Positions 48,847 through 57,023 of a stretch of 57,023 nucleotides of DNA are shown piece by piece (the first letter of the stretch is position 1; every line of letters begins with the position of its first letter). The DNA is from Phycisphaerae bacterium (GTDB lineage: Bacteria; Planctomycetota; Phycisphaerae; SM23-33): the NCBI GenBank assembly GCA_003551645.1, contig PUND01000035.1, positions 1 to 57,023 of the forward strand, read 5' to 3'. The notes beneath the pieces are model-generated. The model had not been told where the DNA came from and did no database searches. It saw nothing but the letters and a program-made list of their open reading frames with translations. The position numbers and the translations under genes are program-made.

Positions 48847-49992
48847 TCATCGCAGCTTCAGAGTCGCCAGCGCGATCGCGGCGAAGATGACGCCGAGAAT
48901 CCAGAACCTCACCACCACCTTGGACTCCGCCCACCCGCCGAGGTGGAAGTGGTGGTGCATCGGGGCGCAGCGAAACAGACGCCTGCCTTCCCCGCCGCCG
49001 CGCATCTTACGGCTGACGCGGAACACGCCCACCTGGAGCATCACGCTGACCGTCTCCATAACGAACACACCGCCGGCGATTACCAGCAGCAACTCCTGTC
49101 TTGTAACCACCGCGATGTATCCGATAAGACCGCCCAGCGGCAGCGAGCCGGTATCGCCCATGAAAACCTGCGCCGGGTGGGCGTTGAACCACAGGAACCC
49201 CATGCACGCGCCCACCATCGATGCGCAGAAGACCGTCATCTCCGACGCGCCCGCCACCCTCGGCATCTGGAAAAAGTCCGCCCACGTCCACAGCCCCACC
49301 ACCTGAGCCAGGATCAGCAGCACCACGCAGACGATAATCGCGCAGCCGGCCGCCAGACCGTCCATGCCGTCGGCGAGGTTGACCGAATTGGACGTGCCGA
49401 CCATCGTTACCACGGTAATCAGCACGTAGGCAAGCAGCGGCAGCGACACGCTGGCTGCGGTGAACGGAAAATACAACCGATGGGCGGGGTTTACGTTCTC
49501 GCCGGCGGTGACGACGATGCTGGCGGTACCGTACTTGTACATGTAGATGCTCAGCAGCACCGCCAGACCTATCTGGAAGAGAATCTTCTCCCAGGTGTAA
49601 AGCCCCTCGCGCCTGCCCTTGCCGGCGGAGTGGCGGAGCTTTATCCAGTCGTCCGCACCGCCCAGCGCGCCCAGCCAGACCAGCGCCAGCAGGCCCATGC
49701 GGACGTACATGTTGCCCAGGTCGCCGAAGATCAGCACCGCCACGAACACGCCGGCGACTATGAGGACGCCGCCCATGGTGGGCGTGTTGGACTTGTGCCG
49801 GGAAAGCTCGTTCAGGTCGGCGTGGTAGAACTCCGGGCGGTCGCCGAGCTTGGCGCGGATGAGGAACCGTATGACCCACGGCGCCAGGACCATGATGACG
49901 GCCCAGCTAAGTACAGCGGCGCCGGCGACCCGCAGAATGAGCAGGCCCACCTGGTCTTCGTTCAGGAGTTTTTGCAGCAGCCACAGAAGCAC
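48847..49992 (-). CDS. mraY: Phospho-N-acetylmuramoyl-pentapeptide-transferase
   Basis: 381 residues, ten-span enzyme that loads UDP-MurNAc-pentapeptide on undecaprenyl phosphate to give lipid I. Catalytic motifs: KSNTPTMGGVLIV, the aspartates in GGADDWIK, NSVNLADGMDGLAAG, AHPAQVFMGDTGSLPLGG and the histidine cluster APMHHHFHLGGW. Full length. It starts 13 nt after murF on the same strand. A 65-nt gap without a gene leads to ftsW. Confidence 0.96.
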   Translation of the reverse strand: MLLWLLQKLLNEDQVGLLILRVAGAAVLSWAVIMVLAPWVIRFLIRAKLGDRPEFYHADLNELSRHKSNTPTMGGVLIVAGVFVAVLIFGDLGNMYVRMGLLALVWLGALGGADDWIKLRHSAGKGRREGLYTWEKILFQIGLAVLLSIYMYKYGTASIVVTAGENVNPAHRLYFPFTAASVSLPLLAYVLITVVTMVGTSNSVNLADGMDGLAAGCAIIVCVVLLILAQVVGLWTWADFFQMPRVAGASEMTVFCASMVGACMGFLWFNAHPAQVFMGDTGSLPLGGLIGYIAVVTRQELLLVIAGGVFVMETVSVMLQVGVFRVSRKMRGGGEGRRLFRCAPMHHHFHLGGWAESKVVVRFWILGVIFAAIALATLKLR

Positions 49993-50005
49993 GACCGCGG
50001 TCCCT

Positions 50006-51412
50006 TCAGCGTGGGGATTCCTTTCCGACCTCGCCCGGAGCGAAGGTCGCGATTATCGGCTTTATGAGCCGCTCCATGCCCATCGCGCGCGAGCCCTTCA
50101 CCAGCACGGCGTCGCCGGCCCGGAGCAGATCGGTAACGGTCCGGGACGCCGCTTTCGTCGAAGCGAACGCCTCGGTGCGCATTCCGGCGTCGGCGGCCGC
50201 TCTGGCGATATATCGACCCAGCTTCCCGACGCCGATGAGCAAATCAAGGCCCTTATCGGCAAGCTCGCGGCCGGTTTGCTCATGCAGTTGGACCTCCCGG
50301 TCTCCCAGCTCCATCATGTCGCCGGCTATTATCACCCGCCTTCGGGCGTCGGTTTCGGCGAGGACGTCGGCCGCGGCGAGCATACTCGCCGGGTTGGCGT
50401 TGTAGGCGTCGTTGATTATGACGACATCGCCGGCGTCGATTCGCTGCGTCCGCATCTCGGCCGGCTCGAAGTCGGCCAGGGCGGCGACTGCCTGTTGCGG
50501 GTCCATGCCCAGCCGCTGGGCGACGGCGACGGCCGCCAGGGCGTTAAGAGCGTTATGCCGGCCCGGAAGCGGCAGTTCCGTCCGCCAGCGCCCGTTGATC
50601 TCGAATCGGCAGCCGGCGCCGTTCGGCCTATAGTCCGTGAGCCGGAGTTCGGCGGTCTCGGCCTGGCCGAAGCGTATCTGACGCGCTTCATACGCTCCGG
50701 CGGCTCGCGCGAGCGGCTCGCTGTCGGCGAAGACTATGCCCAGCCCTGAGGCGGGGACGCCAGCGAGTATCGAGGCCTTCTCGGCCGCCACCTCTTCCAA
50801 AGAGCCGAGTCCGGCCAGGTGTGCCTCCGCGACGGAGGTTATGACCGCAACGTCCGGCTCGACCATCCGCGTCAGGGCCGCTATCTCACCCCGGGCGCTG
50901 GTGCCCAGCTCGCAGACGACGTAGTCGTCGCCGGCCGAGGCCGACAGCAGAGTCAGCGGCACCCCGATGGCGTTGTTGAAGCTCTTCGGGCTGCAACCGC
51001 CGCGCAGACGGCTGGAGAGTATGTGGTGGATCATCCGCTTTACGGTGGTCTTGCCGTTGGAGCCGGTAACGGCGATCACCGTCGCGGCCGTGGCGCGGCG
51101 GTGGTATGCCGCGAGACGCCCCAGCGCCTCGGTGGTGTCGTCCGCCGCGAGGACGCCGGAGCCGAACAGCCCGGCCACGTCGTCGCCTATAGCGGCGTCT
51201 TCGGCCACCACGGCGGCGATGCAGCCCGCCTCGGCCGCCTGCGGCAGGAACTCGTGCCCGTCAAACCGCTCGCCGCGGATGGCGAAGTACATCTGTCCCG
51301 GCCTGGCGGTGCGGGTGTCGGTGGTGACGCCTTCTATCATCACCTCCGGCGCCGGCCGGAGCCAGGCGCCGCCGACGGCGCGGCGGATTTCCTCAGGGCC
51401 GAGGGGTTTCAC
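50006..51412 (-). CDS. murF: UDP-N-acetylmuramoyl-tripeptide--D-alanyl-D-alanine ligase
   Basis: 468-residue Mur ligase that adds D-Ala-D-Ala. The N-terminal domain shows TDTRTARPGQMYFAIRGERFDGHEF, read in part, which binds the UDP moiety. The ATP loop TGSNGKTT lies at 116-123, and CELGTSARGEI, NAYNANPASM and GDMMELGDRE are MurF-specific. ATG 51412 overlaps the murE stop in ATGA, and the stop is 13 nt before mraY, keeping the classic murE-murF-mraY order. Confidence 0.96.
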   Translation of the reverse strand: MKPLGPEEIRRAVGGAWLRPAPEVMIEGVTTDTRTARPGQMYFAIRGERFDGHEFLPQAAEAGCIAAVVAEDAAIGDDVAGLFGSGVLAADDTTEALGRLAAYHRRATAATVIAVTGSNGKTTVKRMIHHILSSRLRGGCSPKSFNNAIGVPLTLLSASAGDDYVVCELGTSARGEIAALTRMVEPDVAVITSVAEAHLAGLGSLEEVAAEKASILAGVPASGLGIVFADSEPLARAAGAYEARQIRFGQAETAELRLTDYRPNGAGCRFEINGRWRTELPLPGRHNALNALAAVAVAQRLGMDPQQAVAALADFEPAEMRTQRIDAGDVVIINDAYNANPASMLAAADVLAETDARRRVIIAGDMMELGDREVQLHEQTGRELADKGLDLLIGVGKLGRYIARAAADAGMRTEAFASTKAASRTVTDLLRAGDAVLVKGSRAMGMERLIKPIIATFAPGEVGKESPR

Positions 51413-52881
51413 GTATTCGCCTCCCGGTCCCGCATCGCCCGGTCGGCTTCGAGAACGTCGTCGAACTCTATTCGCCTGTCCGCGAGTATCTGCACTTTCT
51501 CGTGTCCTTTGCCGGCTATGAGCACCAGGTCGCCTCGTGCGGCTCTGGCGACTGCGAGTCGGATGGCCTCTCGACGGTCCGGCTCGACGTCGGCGCGGGC
51601 CTTGCCGTCGGCGCTGAGGCCCGCGACTATCTGTTCGATAATCTCATCGGGCGGCTCCGAGCGTGGATTGTCGGAGGTTATCACCATGTGGTCGGCAAGC
51701 TTCTCGGCCACCTGCGCCATGCGTGGCCGCTTGGACCGGTCGCGGTCGCCGCCGCAGCCGAATACCACAATCAGCCGGCCCCTAGTTACAGGCCGAAGCG
51801 CCCCGAGGACGTTTTCAAGGGCGTCGTCGGTGTGTGCGTAGTCAACGAAGACCTGGTAATCCGCGGGGACATTAACCCGCTCCAGCCGGCCGGCGACGCG
51901 ATTCACCCGTCCCAGTGCCGACGAGATTATGTCCGGCTCGACGCCCATCGCCATGGCGGCTGTGGCGGCCGCGAGGACGTTATAGACGTTGTGCCGTCCG
52001 ATAAGCGGCGTTCGCAGCTCGGCGGCCTCGCCGTCGGCGGTGATAACCTTCAACCGCGAGCCGTCTGCGCCGATTTCGTCTATCTTCGCCCGCACGTCGG
52101 CCGCCGGGCTTAGCCCGTACCACCGGACGCCGGCGGCTGTGGCCTCGGCGATTTGCTCGCCGGCAGGGTCGTCGCGGTTTATCACGGCCGTGGCGTCGGG
52201 CGAGAGCTGCTCAAACAGCCGCCGCTTCGCCGCCAGGTATGCATCCATTGTGTGGTGGTAGTCCAGGTGGTCGCCGCTGAGGTTGGTGAACACGCCCACT
52301 ATCGGCTCAAGCCCCGCGACGCGGTCCTGGTCAAGGGCGTGCGAGGAGACCTCCATGACCAGGTGCGTTCTTCCGTCGGCCACCATCTCGGCGGTCATCT
52401 CGGCAAGCTCCGTCGCCGGGGGGGTGGTGACGCTCGCAGGTTCGTCCCGTCGGCCTGTCTGATAGCTGATGGTCCCCAGCATGGCCGGATGAGCGCCCGT
52501 GGCCGACAGGATTTCTCTCAACAGGTGCGTGACGGTGGTCTTGCCGTTGGTGCCGGTGACGGCCAGCACATCGAGCTTGCGAGCCGGCCAGCCGTGTATC
52601 GCCTGGGCCAGCAATCCCGCGGCGACGCGGGTGTTGTCCACCACGGCGCAGGCGGCGGAGTCCGGCGTCGTAGAGTCGCGCTCGCAGACGACGGCCGACG
52701 CCCCCGCCTCGACGGCCGAGCCGATGTGCCGGTGCCCGTCCTGCCGTGTGCCCCGCACGGCCACGAAGCACGCCCCGGGCGCGGCGAGTCGCGAGTCGGT
52801 AACCACCTTTGTTACTTCCGCGTCGCCTCGCGGCCGCACGTCGGTAAGCCCCGCGATGGATAATAGCTCTGAGAATCGCAT
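51409..52881 (-). CDS. murE: UDP-MurNAc-L-Ala-D-Glu--meso-diaminopimelate ligase
   Basis: 490 residues from ATG 52881; the reading frame is open further upstream but overlaps ftsI and is not protein-like. The N-terminal TDSRLAAPGACFVAVRG is the MurE UDP motif, the ATP loop TGTNGKTT lies at 109-116, and EVSSHALDQDRV contains the MurE substrate histidine. The amino-acid selection motif DNPR (404-407) indicates meso-diaminopimelate rather than lysine, so the peptidoglycan is of the Gram-negative type. A 133-nt gap separates it from ftsI; murF overlaps its end. Confidence 0.96.
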   Translation of the reverse strand: MRFSELLSIAGLTDVRPRGDAEVTKVVTDSRLAAPGACFVAVRGTRQDGHRHIGSAVEAGASAVVCERDSTTPDSAACAVVDNTRVAAGLLAQAIHGWPARKLDVLAVTGTNGKTTVTHLLREILSATGAHPAMLGTISYQTGRRDEPASVTTPPATELAEMTAEMVADGRTHLVMEVSSHALDQDRVAGLEPIVGVFTNLSGDHLDYHHTMDAYLAAKRRLFEQLSPDATAVINRDDPAGEQIAEATAAGVRWYGLSPAADVRAKIDEIGADGSRLKVITADGEAAELRTPLIGRHNVYNVLAAATAAMAMGVEPDIISSALGRVNRVAGRLERVNVPADYQVFVDYAHTDDALENVLGALRPVTRGRLIVVFGCGGDRDRSKRPRMAQVAEKLADHMVITSDNPRSEPPDEIIEQIVAGLSADGKARADVEPDRREAIRLAVARAARGDLVLIAGKGHEKVQILADRRIEFDDVLEADRAMRDREANT

Positions 52882-53014
52882 GACTGTAATTTGTCGCTCG
52901 TCCCGACAACCGCAATGTTTTTTTCGGGGTGGCAAAATTCGCCCTGTCGATGCCCGCAGCCAAGCACGCGCCCGCCTCCATCCTCGTCGATACCGGCCGT
53001 CGCCACCAGGCCCG

Positions 53015-54772
53015 CTATCTGGACGCCCGGTTCGGGGAGACTCGCTCGTTCCATTCCGGGCGATCCGGCGGGACATCCAGGTAGTCCAGCGAGCGCTCCA
53101 GCACCCGCTTGACGTACGGCGCGCCCACCTGCGAGCCAAAATAGCTCCTGGAGGCGTCGGGCCAGTATATCGAAATCACCACCAGCAGTTGCGGGTCGCT
53201 CGCCGGCGCGCCGCCGGCGTAGGTGCCGACGTACGCCCGGTCAACATACCCGCCGTCGCCGGCTATCTGGGCGGTGCCGGTTTTTCCGAAGCTTGTCCAG
53301 GCGTCCATTCGCGCACGCCTGCCGGTGCCCTGTTCGACGACCTGCCGCATTGCATCCAGCGTCTCGTCGGCGACCTGTTCGCTGACGACCCGGCGGGCCA
53401 CCTGCGGCTCGGAGCGGCTGACGACGTTGCCCGATGCGTCGGTGATGTGGTCCACCAGCATCGGTTCCATCAGCAGCCCGCCGTTGGAAAGCGCCGCGAA
53501 CGCCATCGCGAGTTGAAGCGACGTTACCGATATCTCCTGACCGAACGGGACCCGCCTGGTACTGTAACCGTCCCACCGTTCGATGGGTCGGACTATGCCC
53601 CGGCTCTCGCCCGGAAGCGCCACGCCGGTCCGCGTGCCGAATCCGAACCGCATGGCCGTCTCATACAGTCGGCGATTGCCCATCTTCTCGCCGAGCTTGG
53701 CCATCAGGATGTTGCTGGAGTAGATAAGCCCCTCGGTGACGCTCAGCTCGCCGTAGCTCTGGCCATGGTCGGTAATCCGACCACCTCGGGGGGCGTGATA
53801 GACTCCCTGTTCGCAGTATATTCGCGTGTCGTAGGTGGCGTCGCCGAACTGGACGGCGGCCGCGGTGAAGACCGGCTTCAGCACGCTGCCCGGTTCAAAC
53901 GGCGAGCTTACCGCGTGATTTATCCATTTGTCGGGACTGGAGGTGTTGTAGCTGTTGGGGTCAAAGGTCGGCGGTGAGCACATCGCGAGTATTTCGCCGG
54001 TTTTCGGGTCCACGACGATGCCTGTGCCCCACTTGGCGCCGTAATTCTCGACGCTTTCGGCGACCGCCTCCTGGAGGTGGGACTGGATTACCATGTCCAG
54101 CGTCAGGAAAACGTGTCGTCCGTCTCGCGGGGGGCTGCTCCTGGCCGCCAGGGGCCAGATAGGCCTGCGGGAGGCATCGGCCAGCAGGACGTTCCGGCCG
54201 GGTAGCGCCTGGATGTCTTCGTCATAGCTCAGCTCGAAGCCGCCGCCGGCGACGCCGTCGATGCGTCTGAAGCCCACGACGGAGGAGGCCAGTGAGTCGT
54301 TGGGGTAGCTGCGGCGCCATTCGTGCATAATCGAAACGGCCGGGATGTTCAGTTCGCGGACGGCGTCGGCCTGGGCGTCGGTGATGTCCCGAGCGAGCCA
54401 GACGAAGCGGGAGTCACGACGCGAGACGATGCGATGAAGCACCTCGTCGGCCGGCATGTCCAGCGCCTCGGCGGTGCGAGCGGCAACCTCGACCATCTTC
54501 TCGTCCGGAATAAGCCCCGGATCGGCGAAGCAGCCGGGTGTCTGCCTGCTGCCGGCGAGCAGAACATAGCGGCTGTGTGTGCGCGCATAGACGTTGCCGG
54601 GCCGGCCGGGCAGGGGGATGACCATCTGCTGCTGACGCTGGATGCGCTCGGCGACGTCCTCGGGCCGGTCGCGTATCAGAAGCGCCAGGCGCAGCCCCAT
54701 CGCCACGACCGCCAGCATCAGCAGGCCGAAAAGAACATTGTGCCTCCATGCGCCGCCGTTTGTCTGGGACAT
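53015..54772 (-). CDS. ftsI: Peptidoglycan transpeptidase FtsI (class B PBP)
   Basis: 585 residues from ATG 54772, 10 nt after ftsL. One N-terminal membrane helix (VLFGLLMLAVVAMGLRLALL) anchors it. The dimerisation/pedestal domain covers about 45-220, and the transpeptidase domain 220-560. Active-site motifs are intact: S296-V-L-K299 in PGSVLKP, the SxN triad S352-S-N354, and K497-T-G499 in FGKTGTAQ. It cross-links septal peptidoglycan with FtsW. There is no C-terminal PASTA domain. Its presence with ftsW and ftsL shows a septal synthase complex is kept although ftsZ is not seen here. Confidence 0.95.
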   Translation of the reverse strand: MSQTNGGAWRHNVLFGLLMLAVVAMGLRLALLIRDRPEDVAERIQRQQQMVIPLPGRPGNVYARTHSRYVLLAGSRQTPGCFADPGLIPDEKMVEVAARTAEALDMPADEVLHRIVSRRDSRFVWLARDITDAQADAVRELNIPAVSIMHEWRRSYPNDSLASSVVGFRRIDGVAGGGFELSYDEDIQALPGRNVLLADASRRPIWPLAARSSPPRDGRHVFLTLDMVIQSHLQEAVAESVENYGAKWGTGIVVDPKTGEILAMCSPPTFDPNSYNTSSPDKWINHAVSSPFEPGSVLKPVFTAAAVQFGDATYDTRIYCEQGVYHAPRGGRITDHGQSYGELSVTEGLIYSSNILMAKLGEKMGNRRLYETAMRFGFGTRTGVALPGESRGIVRPIERWDGYSTRRVPFGQEISVTSLQLAMAFAALSNGGLLMEPMLVDHITDASGNVVSRSEPQVARRVVSEQVADETLDAMRQVVEQGTGRRARMDAWTSFGKTGTAQIAGDGGYVDRAYVGTYAGGAPASDPQLLVVISIYWPDASRSYFGSQVGAPYVKRVLERSLDYLDVPPDRPEWNERVSPNRASR

Positions 54773-54782
54773 CGTTTCCGAC

Positions 54783-55067
54783 TCATTCGGTATTCGGCGA
54801 CTCCGGCGCCGCCAGCGCGTAGTGCATCGGCGGCGGGTTGAAGTCGCGAAGCTCCAGCGCCATCTGCACGGCCCGATGACGGACCCGCTCCGGGGCCATT
54901 TGCTCGTTGAGGCGCACCTGCTGATCCCACAGCTTCCTCTGCACGGCCACGCGACGGATCTCCATCCGCTGGACATCATGGCGGACGGAGGTCTCGGCAC
55001 GGCGGATCTGCACCAGGCCGACCGCGATGGCGCAAAGGGCAACGACTATCATTGACATTCGAATCAT
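54783..55067 (-). CDS. ftsL: FtsL-like division protein
   Basis: 94 residues, ATG 55067 with GGGAG 8 nt upstream. A short N-terminus leads into one membrane helix (MIVVALCAIAVGLVQI), then a heptad-like coiled coil (ETSVRHDVQRMEIRRVAVQ, in part) and a Pro-rich tail. Topology, size and position directly before ftsI match FtsL, which forms the FtsQLB complex; sequence conservation is too low to prove it. FtsB/DivIC was not found in the window. Confidence 0.75.
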   Translation of the reverse strand: MIRMSMIVVALCAIAVGLVQIRRAETSVRHDVQRMEIRRVAVQRKLWDQQVRLNEQMAPERVRHRAVQMALELRDFNPPPMHYALAAPESPNTE

Positions 55068-55081
55068 CAGGTCCGCTCCCG

Positions 55082-55891
55082 TCAGCGGGGGATCTTCAGT
55101 TCCGCGCCGGCCGGCAACGCGTCCGGGGTGCTGAGCACATCCTGGTTGGCTTTGTATATCTTCATGACGGCCTCCCGGCCGCCGTCGCCGTAGAACTGCC
55201 TGGCGATCCGGGTGAGATTGTCGCCCGGGCGGACCGTGTATGTCTGAGCGTCGCTGTCCGACGGCTCGTCGGCTGTATCATTGGTGTCCGCGGCGCCGAA
55301 GCGCCTGCGAAGCTCATCCAGAGACATTGAGGTCCTGTCGGAAGACTCCTCGCCCGGAGGCGGGGGGATTATCAGCTCCTGCCCGACGGAGATGCTCTCG
55401 GCGGAGCTGATACGGTCGGAGTTCGCCTCCAGAATCCGGCGGTAGTGCCTGCCGCCGCCGGAGCCGTAGAAACGCTCGGCGATTCCTGTGAGCGTGTCGC
55501 CGCTGCTGACGGTGTAGGTCCGCGGCCGGGGGGACTGTTGCTGTGATTGCTCGGTGCGGGACGGCTCAGACGATGCCTCCTCGGCCGTGTCCTGCTGCGC
55601 CTGCTCCGGCTGCTGCTGTGCCTGTCGCTGCGACTCGGACGGCTGCTGTTGTGGCTCGGACGACCGTTGTTGGCGGGAGGTCGATTCGGTCTCGGCCGCC
55701 AGCGGCCTGCGCGCCGCGGAGATGGGGCGTTCCGTGCTTACCGGGACGGGCGAGCGGTCCGGCTCTTCGGAGTTCGTCGCCAGAGTCTCCGACGGCGTTG
55801 ACGGCGTTCCCGTAAGCTCGCTGAGTACGAGTCCGAATGCGATGATGAACAGCAACCCCACAACCATGCCGATGCGTGTCTCTCGTGTCAT
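55082..55891 (-). CDS. Membrane-anchored protein with two LysM domains
   Basis: 269 residues, ATG 55891. A single N-terminal helix (GMVVGLLFIIAFGLVLSEL) anchors it to the inner membrane. A ~100-residue Gln/Ser/Glu-rich linker, probably disordered, spans the periplasm. Two LysM domains follow: YTVSSGDTLTGIAERFYG (about 126-175) and YTVRPGDNLTRIARQFYG (about 220-268). LysM binds N-acetylglucosamine of peptidoglycan. It lies between rsmH and ftsL, so it is probably made with the division proteins and may tether them to the wall; no catalytic domain is present. An insertion of this kind is not part of the textbook dcw cluster. Confidence 0.88.
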   Translation of the reverse strand: MTRETRIGMVVGLLFIIAFGLVLSELTGTPSTPSETLATNSEEPDRSPVPVSTERPISAARRPLAAETESTSRQQRSSEPQQQPSESQRQAQQQPEQAQQDTAEEASSEPSRTEQSQQQSPRPRTYTVSSGDTLTGIAERFYGSGGGRHYRRILEANSDRISSAESISVGQELIIPPPPGEESSDRTSMSLDELRRRFGAADTNDTADEPSDSDAQTYTVRPGDNLTRIARQFYGDGGREAVMKIYKANQDVLSTPDALPAGAELKIPR

Positions 55892-55920
55892 TTTTCCGGC
55901 TCCATCCGCAACAGCGGCAA

Positions 55921-56826
55921 TTATGCAATCCGTTCGATACAGCGCAGCTTCGCAGACCGGCCCCGAGGATTCTTTTCGACCTCTTCGGGGTCCGGAGATA
56001 AGGGCTTTTTCGTAACAAGCTCGGCCTTGCCGCCTTGTGCGAGCGAGGCGAAGGCGTTTTTGACGCGGCGGTCCTCCAGCGAATGGAAGCTGATGAAGAC
56101 CGCCCGCCCGCCGACGGCAAGCAGTACGGGCAGCTTATCGAGCAGGCGTTCCAGCGAGCGCATCTCATCGTTTACTGCGATTCGCAGCGCCTGAAACGTC
56201 CTGGCGGCGGGGTGGATGCCGCGCCGCGCCGCGGCCGCGGGGCGGGGCAGTGCGCCGGCGACTATGTCGGCAAGCCGCATGGTCCGCTCGATGGGCCGGT
56301 TCCGCCGCTCGGCGACGATGGCTCGGGCGATCCGCCGGCTGTAGCGCTCGTCGCCGTATTGGTAGATGAGGTCGGCGAGGGACTTTTCGTCCAGCCGGTT
56401 CACGAGCTGCGCCGCGGTGGTCCCGCCGGAAGGGTCCATGCGCATATCCAGCGGTCCGTCGGCGGTATAGCTGAAACCCCGTTGGGGGTCGTCTATCTGC
56501 ATTGAACACACACCCAAATCGGCAAGCACGGCATCGGCCTCGCCTTCGCTCGCCTCCGCGAGCACCGTATCCGCCTGGTCGAAGCAGGCACTGAACAGCC
56601 GTACCCGGGAAGAGAACCTCGACAGCCGATCCCTGGCCGCTCGAAGGTTCCCTTCGTCCAGGTCGATGCCGACGAGGCGGGCGTCTTCCGGAGCGGCCGA
56701 GAGCAGCGCCTCGGCGTGACCGCCCAGCCCTATGGTGCAGTCCAGCATCAGACCGCACCTGCCGGGGCGGAGCAGCTCGACGACCACGTCGCGAAGCACC
56801 GGCTCATGACCGGCTCCGCCTTCCAT
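55921..56826 (-). CDS. rsmH: 16S rRNA (cytosine-1402-N4)-methyltransferase
   Basis: 301 residues from ATG 56826 (start MEGGAGHEPVL; GTG 56856 would add ten and overlap the upstream gene). Family motifs: HEPVLRDVVVELL, DCTIGLGGHAEALL (SAM site), GIDLDEGNL, ADLGVCSMQIDDPQRGFSY, DMRMDPS and the C-terminal RAVFISFHSLEDRRVKNAF. It modifies C1402 in the ribosomal P site. As in most bacteria it opens the dcw cluster, here followed by the LysM gene and ftsL. Confidence 0.95.
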   Translation of the reverse strand: MEGGAGHEPVLRDVVVELLRPGRCGLMLDCTIGLGGHAEALLSAAPEDARLVGIDLDEGNLRAARDRLSRFSSRVRLFSACFDQADTVLAEASEGEADAVLADLGVCSMQIDDPQRGFSYTADGPLDMRMDPSGGTTAAQLVNRLDEKSLADLIYQYGDERYSRRIARAIVAERRNRPIERTMRLADIVAGALPRPAAAARRGIHPAARTFQALRIAVNDEMRSLERLLDKLPVLLAVGGRAVFISFHSLEDRRVKNAFASLAQGGKAELVTKKPLSPDPEEVEKNPRGRSAKLRCIERIA

Positions 56827-56836
56827 GGCTCGACCT

Positions 56837-57022
56837 TCACCCGGCGGCCTGCGCACTCAGGGCCGCCTGTGCCTCGTCGGAAAAATCGACCCGGCCATAC
56901 TTACCTCCCAGTGCCTGAACGCGCGCCAGACGCCTTGCCAGGTCCGCCAGGCGCTGCCGGTCGCCGTCGCACAATCTTGACGGCCGGGCAATCCGGCGCC
57001 GCAGTTCGGCGAGTTCCGCCGG
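56837..57022 (-). CDS. C-terminal fragment of an unidentified protein
   Basis: 61 codons run from the window edge to TGA at 56837-56839, 10 nt before rsmH. Codon use is strongly GC-ending and the peptide is helical and charged (DRQRLADLARRLARVQ), ending in SDEAQAALSAQAAG. Position would suggest MraZ, the usual gene before rsmH, but I do not see a MraZ C-terminal motif, so no name is given. Confidence 0.5.
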   Translation of the reverse strand, partial: PAELAELRRRIARPSRLCDGDRQRLADLARRLARVQALGGKYGRVDFSDEAQAALSAQAAG

Positions 57023-57023
57023 C

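Overview
This 57-kb, visibly GC-rich window looks like a chromosomal segment of a planctomycete, most likely of the Phycisphaerae or a relative. That is an inference from a cell-division and cell-wall cluster with no ftsA or ftsZ where they are expected, a meso-diaminopimelate-type MurE, a pseudopilin-like protein fused to an anti-sigma-like region, DUF1961 and heparinase-type polysaccharide proteins, and a secreted repeat/TPR protein of planctomycete style. No phage, insertion sequence or CRISPR array is visible.

Layout. (1) Bases 1-9896, plus strand: nitrogen assimilation. The end of an outer-membrane-type protein is followed by amtB, a PII gene, a terminator, a sigma-54-type promoter with a structured leader, glnA, and then gltB-gltD. 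(2) 9945-13472, minus strand: a DUF1961 protein, a lectin-like/beta-propeller protein and a lysophospholipid-acyltransferase-like protein. (3) 13671-23555: a selenocysteine locus. A plus-strand operon encodes a double-cubane-cluster (YjiM/HgdB-type) protein, its ATPase activator, selA, selB, a secreted protein interrupted by an in-frame UGA, and selD. Two minus-strand membrane genes and the minus-strand gene for tRNA-Sec (UCA anticodon, extra-long variable arm) follow. (4) 23660-34015: glycogen phosphorylase, a secreted TPR-like protein, an HNH protein, pyrD, aroB, membrane and pilin-like proteins and an ECF sigma factor. (5) 34176-41351: an MBL-fold hydrolase, a heparinase II/III-like protein, a glycogen-synthase-like GT4 enzyme with a GH57 amylase, a short heptameric repeat, and a Gfo/Idh/MocA oxidoreductase. 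(6) 41348-57023, minus strand: the dcw cluster, in transcription order rsmH, LysM protein, ftsL, ftsI, murE, murF, mraY, ftsW, murG, murC, murB, ddl, ftsQ. murD is missing from its usual place.

Main discovery candidate. The secreted protein between selB and selD appears to be an undescribed selenoprotein. Its frame stops at a UGA (20391-20393), but the same frame continues for 41 protein-like codons to the next stop. A perfect hairpin with a GUGGC loop sits about 20 nt after the UGA, which fits a bacterial SECIS element. All Sec machinery (selA, selB, selD and tRNA-Sec) lies within 8 kb. A second hairpin after the extended stop masks the selD Shine-Dalgarno sequence, so Sec readthrough could control selD translation. 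SelD itself is a three-part fusion: a Cys-rich N-terminus, the SelD core and an AhpD-like CxxC domain.
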